Part shown: piece after piece, positions 1-9,023 of the stretch
Position numbering within the stretch: position 1 is the stretch's first letter
Layout of the letters: each line of letters opens with the position of its first letter
Virus record (IMG/VR): IMGVR_UViG_3300046694_000136
Coordinates: 124,001 to 188,000 of that record
Source: a virus
Direction: 5' to 3' (one strand)
Length of the DNA: 64,000 bases
The notes under the pieces: generated by a model
Seen by the model: the letters and a program-made list of their open reading frames with translations, nothing else
Databases searched by the model: none
Told to the model about the DNA's origin: nothing
Translations under genes and position numbers: made by a program

Positions 1-1
1 C

Positions 2-280
2 GATGTCATGAACAAATTGGATAAGGTTAACGAACTCCATTTGAAGGTTAAGGAATCCTATGACGGTTACACGGCTTTCATCAAGTCGTGGGCTGATATG
101 GTCAAGGGTGTCGATGGCAACCTGAGCCAGTTGGACAAGGTCAGCAAAACGATCCTTGGTGAATGCGAGAAACTCATGAGCGGCAATCAAGGCGCACTCG
201 CATTTTATAGCGGATTCACTCCACGTGTTGTCGGCTATGTCGACAAGTACATTCATGGTGTGCTTGGGGTCTTCGCTTAA
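2..280 (+). CDS. Inner-head-type structural protein, C-terminal fragment (5' end outside window)
   Basis: The reading frame is open from the first bases of the window, so this is the 3' end of a longer gene. The visible 92 or so residues are helical and end in a short hydrophobic tail. A similar tail closes the next two proteins downstream (328-1662 and 1779-2810), which carry G-x-E cleavage-type motifs. I therefore infer that this is the end of a third member of the same inner-head protein group. An internal ATG at 8 exists but has no SD that can be judged. No catalytic motif is visible. Confidence 0.5.
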   Translation, partial: DVMNKLDKVNELHLKVKESYDGYTAFIKSWADMVKGVDGNLSQLDKVSKTILGECEKLMSGNQGALAFYSGFTPRVVGYVDKYIHGVLGVFA

Positions 281-327
281 TTGTTTATAAACAACCCTCT
301 CTTTCGTTAACGAAAAGGATACACGAA

Positions 328-1662
328 ATGTCGAAATCCCATCTTGACTACCTGATGATGGTATCTGGTACTGAAAGCCTGAACGGTGGCGACACTGGCG
401 GCGAGAACATCGATACCGGCGCTGGCAACCTGGGCGGCGGTAACACCGACACCAGCAACATCGAAGCCGTCATCGAAGAAGCACGCGCCGATACCGCCGA
501 AGCTCAGGTTGTTGTTGAGCAAGCGGCACAAGCAGCTGAAGCTGCTGCTGAAGTCCTGGAACAACACGAAGAAGTTCTGCAAGAACTGACCGAAGAAGTG
601 GCCGGCGTTGAATCGATGCGCACTGGCGCTACCACCTTCAACGGCATCGCGTTCGCCGATCGCTACAACCGCTGCGTTAAGCTGAACGCCCAACTGGGTG
701 GCCGCAACTTCAACCTGTGCGGCGCTGAATCCCTGAACGACCTGGCCACTGCCAAGCTGTTCGCTGTTGCTGGTGTCGAAGGCTTCATGGACACCATCAA
801 GGCCGGCGCAAGCAAGGCGATCGAGTTCATCAAGGGCATCTTCAACTCCATGATCAACTTCTTCGTTGGTCTGAAGTCCACCGCCGACGGCCTGGAGCGT
901 CAAGCCAAAACCCTCGCGACCACCATCGCCGAGAAAGCGCCGAAGTCGACCATTAAACTGGGCGCCTGGAACATCGGTTGCGACTACGCCAACGCTGGCC
1001 TGAAAGGCATCGACGGCATCCTGCACGCCGGTGTGTTCGACCTGATCTCCAGCTCCCTGCCAGCCTTCATGGACCTGAGCAAGAAACTGGACGGCATCGA
1101 CGTAGGTCAGTTCCGCACTGCCTACAAGAAAGTGACCGACGACATCAAGGAACTGGCCAAGGCTGCTGGTAAGCCAAACGTCAGCCAGACTGCCGACAAG
1201 ACTTCGGTCCTGATGGTTCACGCTGGCTTCCGCGTCTTCGCTGCTTTCAGCGAGAAGTTCGAAACCGAAGCTGAAGCTGTTTCCGCTGCTCGTTCGATCA
1301 AACTGACCTTCGGCAAAACCGACGACGCCGGCAAGTTCACCAAGGGCGAAACCGAGCTCAAGGCAAGCAAGGGTCAGCTGCAAAGCACTCTGAAAGGCGT
1401 GCACGATTACGTGGCCGAGCTGCGCGACAGCAAAGTTGCTGCCAAGTTCTCGAAAGCTGAACGTGACCGCGTCATCGGCACCCTGAACGTCCAGATCAAA
1501 GGCGACCACAGCGAAAGCGACGGCAAGCGTGATCAGGCGAAGAAAGCAATCGAGCTGTGCAAAGCGATCTACGTGTCGGCCTCCGGCCTGACTTCGTCCG
1601 TCGACCGCCTGTACATCTACCTGGCCAACCAGATCCTGGGCGCTGTTAAAGCTCACTTCTGA
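328..1662 (+). CDS. Processed inner-head structural protein, 444 aa
   Basis: The start at 328 follows an AAGGA SD. The N-terminal 90 residues are Gly/Asp-rich, then Ala/Glu-rich and probably coiled coil, as expected of a removable propeptide. G-x-E motifs occur at residues 14-16 (GTES), 93-95 (AGVES), 132-134 (GAES) and 149-151 (AGVEG). The last precedes an amphipathic helix that resembles the one after TGAEG in the next gene. phiKZ relatives process inner-head proteins at S/A/G-x-E sites, so this is probably a propeptide-bearing head protein packed with the DNA. Codons are strongly C/G-ending (CTG, AAC, GAC), as in the capsid gene, which suggests very high expression. A 14-bp terminator hairpin follows. 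The exact homologue is not identified. Confidence 0.65.
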   Translation: MSKSHLDYLMMVSGTESLNGGDTGGENIDTGAGNLGGGNTDTSNIEAVIEEARADTAEAQVVVEQAAQAAEAAAEVLEQHEEVLQELTEEVAGVESMRTGATTFNGIAFADRYNRCVKLNAQLGGRNFNLCGAESLNDLATAKLFAVAGVEGFMDTIKAGASKAIEFIKGIFNSMINFFVGLKSTADGLERQAKTLATTIAEKAPKSTIKLGAWNIGCDYANAGLKGIDGILHAGVFDLISSSLPAFMDLSKKLDGIDVGQFRTAYKKVTDDIKELAKAAGKPNVSQTADKTSVLMVHAGFRVFAAFSEKFETEAEAVSAARSIKLTFGKTDDAGKFTKGETELKASKGQLQSTLKGVHDYVAELRDSKVAAKFSKAERDRVIGTLNVQIKGDHSESDGKRDQAKKAIELCKAIYVSASGLTSSVDRLYIYLANQILGAVKAHF

Positions 1663-1682
1663 TTGCCATCGGTGCGTTGAAC

Positions 1683-1726
1683 CTAACCCGCCTGCCCTAA
1701 CCGGCAGGCGGGTTAGTCTTCTTTCT
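1683..1726 (+). terminator. Intrinsic terminator after the inner-head gene
   Basis: A perfect 14-bp stem (1683-1696 with 1703-1716, 6-nt loop) is followed by a pyrimidine run rich in T. It separates the highly expressed upstream gene from the next unit. Confidence 0.85.
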
Positions 1727-1778
1727 ATTTGCATTTTGATGCTATGTGCTAATTATCCACTCGATAGGTAACTCACAC

Positions 1779-2810
1779 ATGAACGGACAAAGTGTGGCTC
1801 CTTTACGGTATATCGTTACCCCGACTCTGAAAGATATTTCTGATCAGGACCGGGAAGAATTCGAAGCCGCTGAAGCACAGCCGGTAATGGCAGAACTCTC
1901 TGCCGAGAACGATCAGGTAAGCGGTACTGAAAAGTACTACAACTACATCCTCCACTCGCAAGCTCTGGTTTCCGCTGAGCTGGGTAGTGTCACCGGTGCT
2001 GAGGGTCTGCTGGGTTCTCTGAAGCGCGGTGCTGGTCGGATCATCCAGATTGTTAAGGACTTCTTTAAATGGATCTGGAGTTTCTTCTCCGCCAAAGAAA
2101 AGAAGATCGACCACAAGTTGCAGTACGTTGATTCCCGTCTTCGTGATAAGGGGGTCAAGGCAGGTGAGGTTTATTACCCACAAGCCACTTACTACATCTA
2201 CCCGAAAACAGGTCCCGGTAAACCAGCAGGTGACCTAGGTTGGGTGAGTGAGACCAACAAGCGTATTGCCAAAGGCATCACCAATGCCAACAGCTACGCT
2301 ACTTTGTTGACCGAACATTTGAACTTGCTGGAGAAGATGGCTAAAGACCGTAAGCCAGTCAGCGAGATGGTTGCTGCTACCACTGCCTATTCGGGCAAGG
2401 TGCGTGCACTGTTCGGTGCACCCACCAACAAAGATAAGGCGACGTTCATCACTCAGGATGACTTCCGCTTTGGTGCTACCAAGATTGCTTACCACCCAAC
2501 CAGTAATCGTCGGACTGATTTCCATATCAGTACCTTTACGACGACAGTTACGACTGTGGAAGAAATCCGTAAGGATACCGCTGCTAACTTGGCGCTGGTG
2601 AAGAAGATGACAGTTGACCTGCATAAGCTCGAGAAGGAAATGGTTGATACCTTGACCTTCCTTAAGAACAGCAAGGATCTCGGTAATGGGGTCCACAAGG
2701 TCTTCGCGTCTATCATTAATAACAGCCTCGATGATATTCGTACTTTCGAGAACGTACTGTATCGAGCGCTTAACACGATCGGCGACCTGTGCAAGGCGGC
2801 CGTTAACTAA
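1779..2810 (+). CDS. Processed inner-head structural protein, 343 aa
   Basis: ATG 1779 is chosen because of an AGGT SD about nine bases upstream; the longer frame from 1746 lacks an ATG with an SD. The first 75 residues are acidic and contain GTE at 49-51 and TGAEG at 72-76. The second is followed by a basic amphipathic helix with consecutive aromatic residues (FFKWIWSFF). The same arrangement, G-x-E-G then amphipathic helix, is seen in the 444-aa protein upstream. This marks a paralogous group of head proteins that is probably trimmed by the phage prohead protease. The remaining 250 residues are mostly helical with no known enzyme motif. It is the first gene of a tight set running to 5426. 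Confidence 0.6.
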   Translation: MNGQSVAPLRYIVTPTLKDISDQDREEFEAAEAQPVMAELSAENDQVSGTEKYYNYILHSQALVSAELGSVTGAEGLLGSLKRGAGRIIQIVKDFFKWIWSFFSAKEKKIDHKLQYVDSRLRDKGVKAGEVYYPQATYYIYPKTGPGKPAGDLGWVSETNKRIAKGITNANSYATLLTEHLNLLEKMAKDRKPVSEMVAATTAYSGKVRALFGAPTNKDKATFITQDDFRFGATKIAYHPTSNRRTDFHISTFTTTVTTVEEIRKDTAANLALVKKMTVDLHKLEKEMVDTLTFLKNSKDLGNGVHKVFASIINNSLDDIRTFENVLYRALNTIGDLCKAAVN

Positions 2811-2821
2811 GGAGAAGGTCT

Positions 2822-3319
2822 ATGCGGCTTAATCTGGTAAACCTTCCCTCGCTTATAGGGGCAGGGCTTTCTACTATCGCATGTGAGAGCTTTAACCCCA
2901 AGTTTGGTAACAAGGTAGCTATTAACGAAGATCTCTTCAAATACGTGCTTCCAGGCCCTCCTAAAGAGGTGTTTGTGTTTGAACGGGTTTCTTTGAACGA
3001 ACTGTTCGAGGGTAATCCTCAGTCCATCGTTGGGATTGTTCGTCGTGACTGGTCGGAGCCTACCCCTTTTGAGATCATTGATTTCCTGGGTACTCCGCTT
3101 ACCACTCAGGAAGGTCCGGTAGAAGCACTGGATCCAGAAGACGAAAGCGCTGACCTCGTAACCAAGCAGTTCAACCTGTGGGTTCAGTACATCGGTCTGG
3201 GTGGGTTGTACCGCGCTGACGTTGACCTGACCACCACTGAAGGCTGGTTGCACGTGGACGCTCGCCGCTCCGCTGTCTTCAAAGGTAGCGTCTCTATTAA
3301 AGTCCAGGAGGTAGAATGA
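2822..3319 (+). CDS. Small virion-associated protein, unknown
   Basis: The start at 2822 has a strong AAGGAG SD located just after the upstream stop. The product is 165 aa and acidic in the middle. I do not recognise a family. Its C-terminal segment (around residues 125-163), ending in RSAVFKGSVSIKV, resembles the SSYMWQGAVTLTV stretch around residues 107-124 of the 234-aa protein at 4722-5426, so the two may share a beta-sandwich-like module. Its stop overlaps the next start (ATGA), which indicates translational coupling with the 469-aa head protein. A role as a virion accessory protein is an inference from position. Confidence 0.4.
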   Translation: MRLNLVNLPSLIGAGLSTIACESFNPKFGNKVAINEDLFKYVLPGPPKEVFVFERVSLNELFEGNPQSIVGIVRRDWSEPTPFEIIDFLGTPLTTQEGPVEALDPEDESADLVTKQFNLWVQYIGLGGLYRADVDLTTTEGWLHVDARRSAVFKGSVSIKVQEVE

Positions 3320-4725
3320 ATCCTTATCAGAAGTTAGGTCTTCTCGGGATGCTGGCTAACAGCCTCGGGAAAACAACATTCAGCGAGGAAGATAACCCCC
3401 GGTTCTTGCAATACTTGAGGTTGCATGGGATCGGAGCGATTACTCGCGAGAATTTGTCGACCCAGTTGAACCACATCGTTGGTGTTGTCTGCCGTCATTT
3501 CGATTACTACGATTCATCGGAGATGGGTGTCAATAAGTCCCTCAACGATTTCTTGTGCGAATTGGCAGAGCGTATCGAGAACGGCGATTACACCCCCCCT
3601 CGTGATGTGTCGATGATCATCATCTCTCTGGGGAATAAGCCCGGTACTGCCAATAATCAGGATGGTGTTGAAAACCTGATTGCGATGGCGAAACGCATTT
3701 TGGACCCGTACGAGGCGCTGGACGGCGATGAGCTTCCTGAACAGATCGATGAAATCTATCAGGCAGACTCTCGTCGACTGGAATACCTCGACCGCATCCT
3801 GTCTCTGGTAGACGTCTTCACCACTGCTCGCTTCGGCATGCTGGCTGGTATCGAGGAATACGCCCCGCTGGACTACAACGCTGTACACCCGCTGGAAACC
3901 TTTGACATCGGTGGCTTTGAATGCGCCTCTAACGAAGGTTGCAAGTGCGGCTGTGCTGCGGATCACTCGCTGACAATGCTGCAAGGTATTGAAGACTACT
4001 TGGCTGAGAAAACCACTACCCCGGACTATTACTACTTCGAAGGTGTGACTCGGGCTAACGGTCTGGAGATGGATAACATCTCTGGGAGTGAAGGTCCTGT
4101 CTTCGACGCAGTTAAGAACCTGGGTAAGGTGGCTTACAAAGCTGCGATGGAAACGTGGGAAAACGTCAAGGCCTTGTTTGACGAAAGCGAAGAAGATGCT
4201 GACGATAATGTCACTAACGACGCTGACGATAACAAGAAGGCTATTCAGTCAATGGGTAGTGCTGATGGCGCGAAGATCAACGATAATGCCAAGACTGGTA
4301 TTATCGCGATGGCGAAGAAGATCGACGTGTCCGGTGCTATGGAGAAAATTGTTGCACGTTTGGAGGGTCCTTCCAGTGCGGGTGGTGTTATTGATGGCTT
4401 GCTTGGTCTGCTGGGTTCCAACAGTGCTCTGACCAAAGATATCGACAGTGAAAAGAAAGCAGCTGAGGACGCTCTGGCGGACCTGAAGAAGGCTTCTGAA
4501 AGCGTGAGTGGTGACGACAGCAATAAAGACGCTGCCGCTGCTGCTAAGGCTGCTGTACAGGACAAGATCTCCAAGGCCAAAGACGCTGTTGCTTCGGTCA
4601 AGAAGAAAGCTCAGGACCACAACAAGGTGACTAAGGGGATCCGTAAAGCTATTCGCGGCATTACTCCTCACATCTTTATCAGCGTTGGTCCTAAGAAAGA
4701 CAAAGAGAAGGATGATGACAAATGA
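3316..4725 (+). CDS. Probable processed head protein with charged C-terminal half, 469 aa
   Basis: ATG 3316 overlaps the previous stop by four bases and has a GGAGGT SD. The N-terminal 250 residues form a compact acidic region with a Cys cluster (NEGCKCGCAADH) that could bind metal. ISGSEG near residues 255-260 matches the cleavage-type motif of the two head proteins upstream. After it comes an amphipathic helix, then a very acidic linker and an Ala/Lys-rich coiled coil of about 180 residues with a basic C-terminus. This fits a head protein whose C-terminal half is released by processing and packaged with DNA. The Cys cluster is unusual for this group. No enzymatic motif was seen. Confidence 0.5.
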   Translation: MNPYQKLGLLGMLANSLGKTTFSEEDNPRFLQYLRLHGIGAITRENLSTQLNHIVGVVCRHFDYYDSSEMGVNKSLNDFLCELAERIENGDYTPPRDVSMIIISLGNKPGTANNQDGVENLIAMAKRILDPYEALDGDELPEQIDEIYQADSRRLEYLDRILSLVDVFTTARFGMLAGIEEYAPLDYNAVHPLETFDIGGFECASNEGCKCGCAADHSLTMLQGIEDYLAEKTTTPDYYYFEGVTRANGLEMDNISGSEGPVFDAVKNLGKVAYKAAMETWENVKALFDESEEDADDNVTNDADDNKKAIQSMGSADGAKINDNAKTGIIAMAKKIDVSGAMEKIVARLEGPSSAGGVIDGLLGLLGSNSALTKDIDSEKKAAEDALADLKKASESVSGDDSNKDAAAAAKAAVQDKISKAKDAVASVKKKAQDHNKVTKGIRKAIRGITPHIFISVGPKKDKEKDDDK

Positions 4726-5426
4726 ACACACTACATCCGGCGTTGGTTAAGAACTTCCTTAACCAGATCCCAGACGCTACCAGCATTCTGGGAATCGAAC
4801 AAGGTGAACCCGGTACGTTTGTAATCCTCGCGGAGATCAACGGTAAGGAAGAACGGCTGGACGTTCCTAAGAGCGAGCTGAGTGCTCGTTTGAAGAGCAC
4901 CCATCTGAACATCCGCGCTAAGTCCGGTTCTACCTTCACAGAGGTCTTGCAACGCCTCAGTGACGACTACGGGTTGTATTGGGTTAAGGGGGTTGACTTT
5001 GTTGCTAACGACACCCCCGCCAAAGGAACCATCCTGATCGACGTCCCGTCGAGTAGCTACATGTGGCAAGGCGCTGTGACCCTGACTGTCTTCTCTACTG
5101 AAGATCGTTGCAAGGATCCGATCCGTATCCCACTGAACCCTGCTCGTACCGCACTGCTGCTGGCTCAGAAGATCTTCCACGTCGAAGCTGGTGTAGTGAC
5201 GGCCAAAGGGAATCTTACACAGAAAGTGGCGGAACAGATCATTGCTTACTTGCAAGAGCAGCGCGATGAAACCTACGCCTTGAAAGACTTGTCCGGGACC
5301 AAGGTTCTCCGTACGTTCGCTGATACGTTCAGTAGCGTCGCGGTTCTGGAAGTCAAAGGCAAGGGCAACGTCTTTATTCGATTCGATTCCGAAAAGGATA
5401 ACGTTGTTCCACCGACCAACCGTTAG
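4722..5426 (+). CDS. Virion-associated protein, unknown, 234 aa
   Basis: ATG 4722 overlaps the upstream stop (ATGA), so translation is coupled. The product looks like an alpha/beta protein of about 230 residues. Its middle segment (about residues 85-125) has an alternating pattern ending in YMWQGAVTLTV, similar to the end of the 165-aa protein at 2822-3319. I do not recognise a family and saw no catalytic motif. A strong 13-bp hairpin immediately follows, which ends the 1.8-5.4 kb gene set. A minor virion or assembly role is inferred only from neighbours. Confidence 0.4.
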   Translation: MNTLHPALVKNFLNQIPDATSILGIEQGEPGTFVILAEINGKEERLDVPKSELSARLKSTHLNIRAKSGSTFTEVLQRLSDDYGLYWVKGVDFVANDTPAKGTILIDVPSSSYMWQGAVTLTVFSTEDRCKDPIRIPLNPARTALLLAQKIFHVEAGVVTAKGNLTQKVAEQIIAYLQEQRDETYALKDLSGTKVLRTFADTFSSVAVLEVKGKGNVFIRFDSEKDNVVPPTNR

Positions 5427-5432
5427 CCATAC

Positions 5433-5466
5433 CCAACGGTGGAGGTATCCCCTCCACCGTTGGTTT
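5433..5466 (+). terminator. Hairpin between head-protein set and structural set
   Basis: A perfect 13-bp inverted repeat (5433-5445 with 5451-5463) has a 5-nt loop and is followed only by TTT. The short T-run means partial read-through into the 5478 gene is likely, and that gene's SD starts right after it. Confidence 0.65.
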
Positions 5467-5477
5467 AAGGAGTTGAG

Positions 5478-6980
5478 ATGTCCACTCTGAACACGACTGT
5501 ACTGGCTGAAGAGAACTATGACAGTTTTCTACGCCCAGCTATTTACGATTCGATCATTGCTGTTTTGGGTTTCTACGGGTTACGTTCTGCAACAAACATT
5601 TACTACAACGGTGGTAACGACGTCGTTAAGTTGATTGGTAACGCCCAGTCCGATGGACCGCAGGCTGATCACTTCACCGACGGTACTTTCCGTAACAAGA
5701 TCTTTATCGAGGCAGAAGTCGAGGACAGTGAGTTCTGGGATCTGCGTCGCGACATGGTTGAACGTCCTGTATTCCTGAACAAGGAACTCCCGTTGATCAT
5801 TTGTCCTTCGTTTGAGGGGAAACAGATCCGGGTAAAGGTAGTGTCTCGTTTTAACACCGAGTCTCAGGCTAAAGCTTTCGTAAGCAAGATCAACCGTCAG
5901 CGTAAGAACCAAGTGGTGGACTTCAATTTCACCCCTACAGTCTCCATGCTGTTCAACAAAGGCTTGGTGCGGTTTGTAGACATCCTCCACACCATGCTGA
6001 AACAGAACGAGCCTGCCCTGCCAGAGTTCCAAGAGTGGTTCGGTAAGTACGCTCAGTTCAACTTCCACGAGGTTACCAACATCGCCGGTAATCTTCCGCA
6101 GATAGTGGTTCCGCTTAAGCCTAACAACATTGGGATCTCCTTTACTGACCCCTTTGTCGCCAAAGCACGGAAAGGTAGTGTCTACGCTCAGTTCGAAGTT
6201 GAGTTCAGTTACACCTTCTACTTCAACTCGTTTTTGGGTTGGGAAGTTGAGTACCCGCTGAACGTTTATCAGGAACAGATTCCGGAAGAGTACATCCCTC
6301 GTCCTCAACCGGGGTTCACTGAGAACAAAGGGGTGGCGTCAGGTCCTGAAGTTACATCGGGTCGAGAGATCAACCCGCCCATTGACTTCATTCAGAGCCC
6401 TTACTTCCTGAAGCTGCCTGCTCACGATCCTTGGACTACTCCTTATGAGTGGTGGATCCAGCCAGTGGTACAAGCTCAGTTGAAGCTGGTGGATGCAGAT
6501 GAACAGGTGATCGGTAACATCTTTGAACTACCTGAGTTCAAGTGGCGCCCTAAAGCAGTGGAGTACATCAAGCGTCGTCATGCTTATGCTTTCCTGCACC
6601 ACGAGACTCCGTTCCTGTTCAGACTGTTTGCAGGTACTCGGATTGTTCCCCCTAAGGACGTCCGTATGGATCCTGACGGGACTGTGGTTCTATTGACCAA
6701 GCCTAACCTCAAGCAGACCTACCATTTGGTAGCATGCATTGACTACGCCATCCGTGACTACAGTAAACAGCTCTGGGAAGACGTGGGTTGGGATGACGAT
6801 GGTTACTGGGGAATCATCCGTACGGTTTTCGGTTGGGTGGACTTTAACAAGTTCCCTAGGCCGTGGGTGCATAACGTTCAAACTATTCTTGACAACATTG
6901 ATTTGGGTCACGGTCGTGTCACTCATCAGTTTAACGTCTATCAAGGGCTCTTCGGCATTGTGGCCCATAACGCAGGATAA
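5478..6980 (+). CDS. Virion structural protein (probable baseplate/neck), 500 aa
   Basis: A strong AAGGAG SD precedes ATG 5478. The protein is beta-rich, with repeated aromatic strands and a Pro-rich central segment (around residues 270-300). The pattern of hydrophobic strands around residues 225-270, ending in YPLNVYQEQIP, recalls large structural proteins found in many jumbo phages, but I cannot name the phiKZ counterpart with certainty. It opens a run of four tightly spaced plus-strand genes (5478-10364) with gaps of 0-6 bases, which probably encode parts of one complex. There are no signal peptides or membrane segments. Confidence 0.5.
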   Translation: MSTLNTTVLAEENYDSFLRPAIYDSIIAVLGFYGLRSATNIYYNGGNDVVKLIGNAQSDGPQADHFTDGTFRNKIFIEAEVEDSEFWDLRRDMVERPVFLNKELPLIICPSFEGKQIRVKVVSRFNTESQAKAFVSKINRQRKNQVVDFNFTPTVSMLFNKGLVRFVDILHTMLKQNEPALPEFQEWFGKYAQFNFHEVTNIAGNLPQIVVPLKPNNIGISFTDPFVAKARKGSVYAQFEVEFSYTFYFNSFLGWEVEYPLNVYQEQIPEEYIPRPQPGFTENKGVASGPEVTSGREINPPIDFIQSPYFLKLPAHDPWTTPYEWWIQPVVQAQLKLVDADEQVIGNIFELPEFKWRPKAVEYIKRRHAYAFLHHETPFLFRLFAGTRIVPPKDVRMDPDGTVVLLTKPNLKQTYHLVACIDYAIRDYSKQLWEDVGWDDDGYWGIIRTVFGWVDFNKFPRPWVHNVQTILDNIDLGHGRVTHQFNVYQGLFGIVAHNAG

Positions 6981-6985
6981 CGATT

Positions 6986-8290
6986 ATGAGTTGGTCTATT
7001 AAGCCGTTAGGCGATGCAGTTCAGCCGGAACCAGAAGCACCCAGAATTACCAGTGAGAACTACCGTCACTCCATTGTTGAAAGTACCTACCAGCCTGAAC
7101 GAGTTATCCTGTCTCAAGACACCGGTACTCCTCGAATCTGTCTGTACTACCATCAGTGGCTGGGTCGTGATGAAGAACCTAAACCTTTCACTCTGGAAGG
7201 CGTCGGTACTTACCAGTCCTACGAACGTATTGAAAAACTCCCACTATTGCTGGATGACGGTAATGGCTCGTTCAGTTTCAACCCTCAAACAGCTGAGGCT
7301 GAAAAGAAGTACGTAGCCCGAGTAGTCTTTGACCGAGTCCCGACTATCCACGACGTTTTCGTTATGGACATCGCTGATGGTAACGCCGGGTTGTTTGCGA
7401 TCACTGATCAACCAGAGTTCCGTGAAGTCACTGCCAACAAGAAGTATGAGTTCCAGTTTACTTTCCTGGGGATCATGACTGAGCAGCACGACGTTATTCT
7501 GGAATCCCGTGTTGTGCGTCGTCAGGTCTACTATCGTGACTCCGCCTTGAACGGCGGTCGTACTCTGATCAGCGGTACCCTGGAGCAGACCGCTAAGGAA
7601 CTGTTCGGTTGGAAGACGACTATTGCCCAGTACATCATGTCCGAGTTCTACTGGAACCCTGAGAACACCATCGTGTTCGACCGACCGGGCACACCCCCAG
7701 GTAAAACGGAAAAGATCTACGATCCGTACCTGGTGAACTTCCTGACCGCAGTGATCACTCCAGATATGCGTGGTCGTTATCCGTTCATCAACCAGTTCTC
7801 CCTGCAATACGGTGGATTGGAAGATGCTCGTTATGGACCGATCAACATCTGGACCTTCCTGTTGCGTCATGACATGAACGTTCTACCGTTGTGTAACCGC
7901 AAGGCCAAGGTGATCGACGTTAACCGGGTAGAAGCCACCCGCTTATACGGCAACCTGCGTTCCAGCCGTATTCGTCACTTCATCACCACGAACCCTGAAG
8001 ACTTCAAGAAGTACTCTGCCTACATCAACGTGGACGGTTACCCTATCCTGAAGCCTAGTCCGGAATATGACATCTCGTACATGTTCTCCGAAGGGTTCTA
8101 CACTGGCCATCCAACAGGTGAGTTCGAGGAAATCGTGTACTCATCTTACCGTGACCAAATGATCGACCACGAGCGACTGCTGAAGTACGTCAAAGACTAT
8201 TTCAAGTTGACTCCAATGGAACGGTTGTATCACGGTGCTATCTTGATTCGTTTGATTGACCTCTCTCGGAAAATCCAAGGACCCCTCTAA
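6986..8290 (+). CDS. Virion structural protein, 434 aa
   Basis: ATG 6986 has an AGGAT SD and lies five bases after the upstream stop. The N-terminal 20 residues are Pro-rich and probably flexible. The body (residues 30-400) mixes beta strands and aromatic-rich loops. I recognise the general type, a conserved structural protein of jumbo myoviruses, by segments such as YDPYLVNFL and MRGRYPFIN in mid-protein, but not an exact role. Its stop overlaps the next start by one base (TAATG), which suggests coupled translation and a shared complex with the 242-aa product. Confidence 0.5.
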   Translation: MSWSIKPLGDAVQPEPEAPRITSENYRHSIVESTYQPERVILSQDTGTPRICLYYHQWLGRDEEPKPFTLEGVGTYQSYERIEKLPLLLDDGNGSFSFNPQTAEAEKKYVARVVFDRVPTIHDVFVMDIADGNAGLFAITDQPEFREVTANKKYEFQFTFLGIMTEQHDVILESRVVRRQVYYRDSALNGGRTLISGTLEQTAKELFGWKTTIAQYIMSEFYWNPENTIVFDRPGTPPGKTEKIYDPYLVNFLTAVITPDMRGRYPFINQFSLQYGGLEDARYGPINIWTFLLRHDMNVLPLCNRKAKVIDVNRVEATRLYGNLRSSRIRHFITTNPEDFKKYSAYINVDGYPILKPSPEYDISYMFSEGFYTGHPTGEFEEIVYSSYRDQMIDHERLLKYVKDYFKLTPMERLYHGAILIRLIDLSRKIQGPL

Positions 8291-9018
8291 TGTTAACCCT
8301 CAGTCGGTATAACCAAATACGGGAAGAGATCTTCAGGCTATACAACATCTTGAATAACCGGCTCTATCCCGTGCGGGTTACACCGGTCATGATGATGACA
8401 GTAGAAGAACTCCGTAACCGTGAAACGTTTACTCGGGATGAAACGATTGCTGACCCCACTCGGTACGAGGACTATCAAGAGATCCGGATGGAGTGTCACC
8501 GGATGATCGAGATCCTCCCCAACCTTGTTAAGGAACGGGATCTGGGTTTCGCTAATCCGAATGACCACATCGTGGAGATCTTTGAATCAGCTCAGAACTA
8601 TCTGCGCTTGTGGGTGGAGCTGGTAACCAACGCTACTGAGTTCCGTCCTCCTCCTTTGGATGAGCTGCGGGCTATCGAAAGCTTGGCTTACTGTCTCTAC
8701 CCCGAGTACAAGAAGATCAAGCAGTACTTGCTGGTCAGGGATTCCTACAAGACCAAGGAAGAGCAAGCCCAACACGTGGAAGATGGCTTCATGAGTCTGG
8801 CGGCTCTGTTCGGGATGACCTCTCACGACATGGCTAAGAAGGACAGTCTTGCGTTCATCAGTCACTTGGAAGACTTGGGGATTGATACGGGGCGTTCTAC
8901 GGTCTCTCAGGAGGACTATGACGTGCTGCAAAGCATCACTCCTGTAAACACTATCAATGACGGACTATTCTCCCCGGAAGTGTCTTCAGAACTCCCTAAC
9001 TGGACGTTTAACAGGTAA
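8290..9018 (+). CDS. Virion structural/assembly protein, 242 aa
   Basis: The start overlaps the previous stop by one base. The product is almost entirely helical and acidic, with ADPTRYEDYQEIRMECHRM in the N-terminal third. This type of segment occurs in conserved small structural proteins of jumbo phages, but I cannot assign a function. It lies between two beta-rich structural proteins in a four-gene run, so an adaptor or chaperone role in the same substructure is plausible. No catalytic motif or membrane segment was seen. Confidence 0.45.
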   Translation: MLTLSRYNQIREEIFRLYNILNNRLYPVRVTPVMMMTVEELRNRETFTRDETIADPTRYEDYQEIRMECHRMIEILPNLVKERDLGFANPNDHIVEIFESAQNYLRLWVELVTNATEFRPPPLDELRAIESLAYCLYPEYKKIKQYLLVRDSYKTKEEQAQHVEDGFMSLAALFGMTSHDMAKKDSLAFISHLEDLGIDTGRSTVSQEDYDVLQSITPVNTINDGLFSPEVSSELPNWTFNR

Positions 9019-9023
9019 CCCCT

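Noticed and set aside
307-1734. Long minus-strand open frame opposite the 444-aa head protein
   Set aside because: Same cause as above. The plus-strand protein has an SD, a terminator and paralogues.
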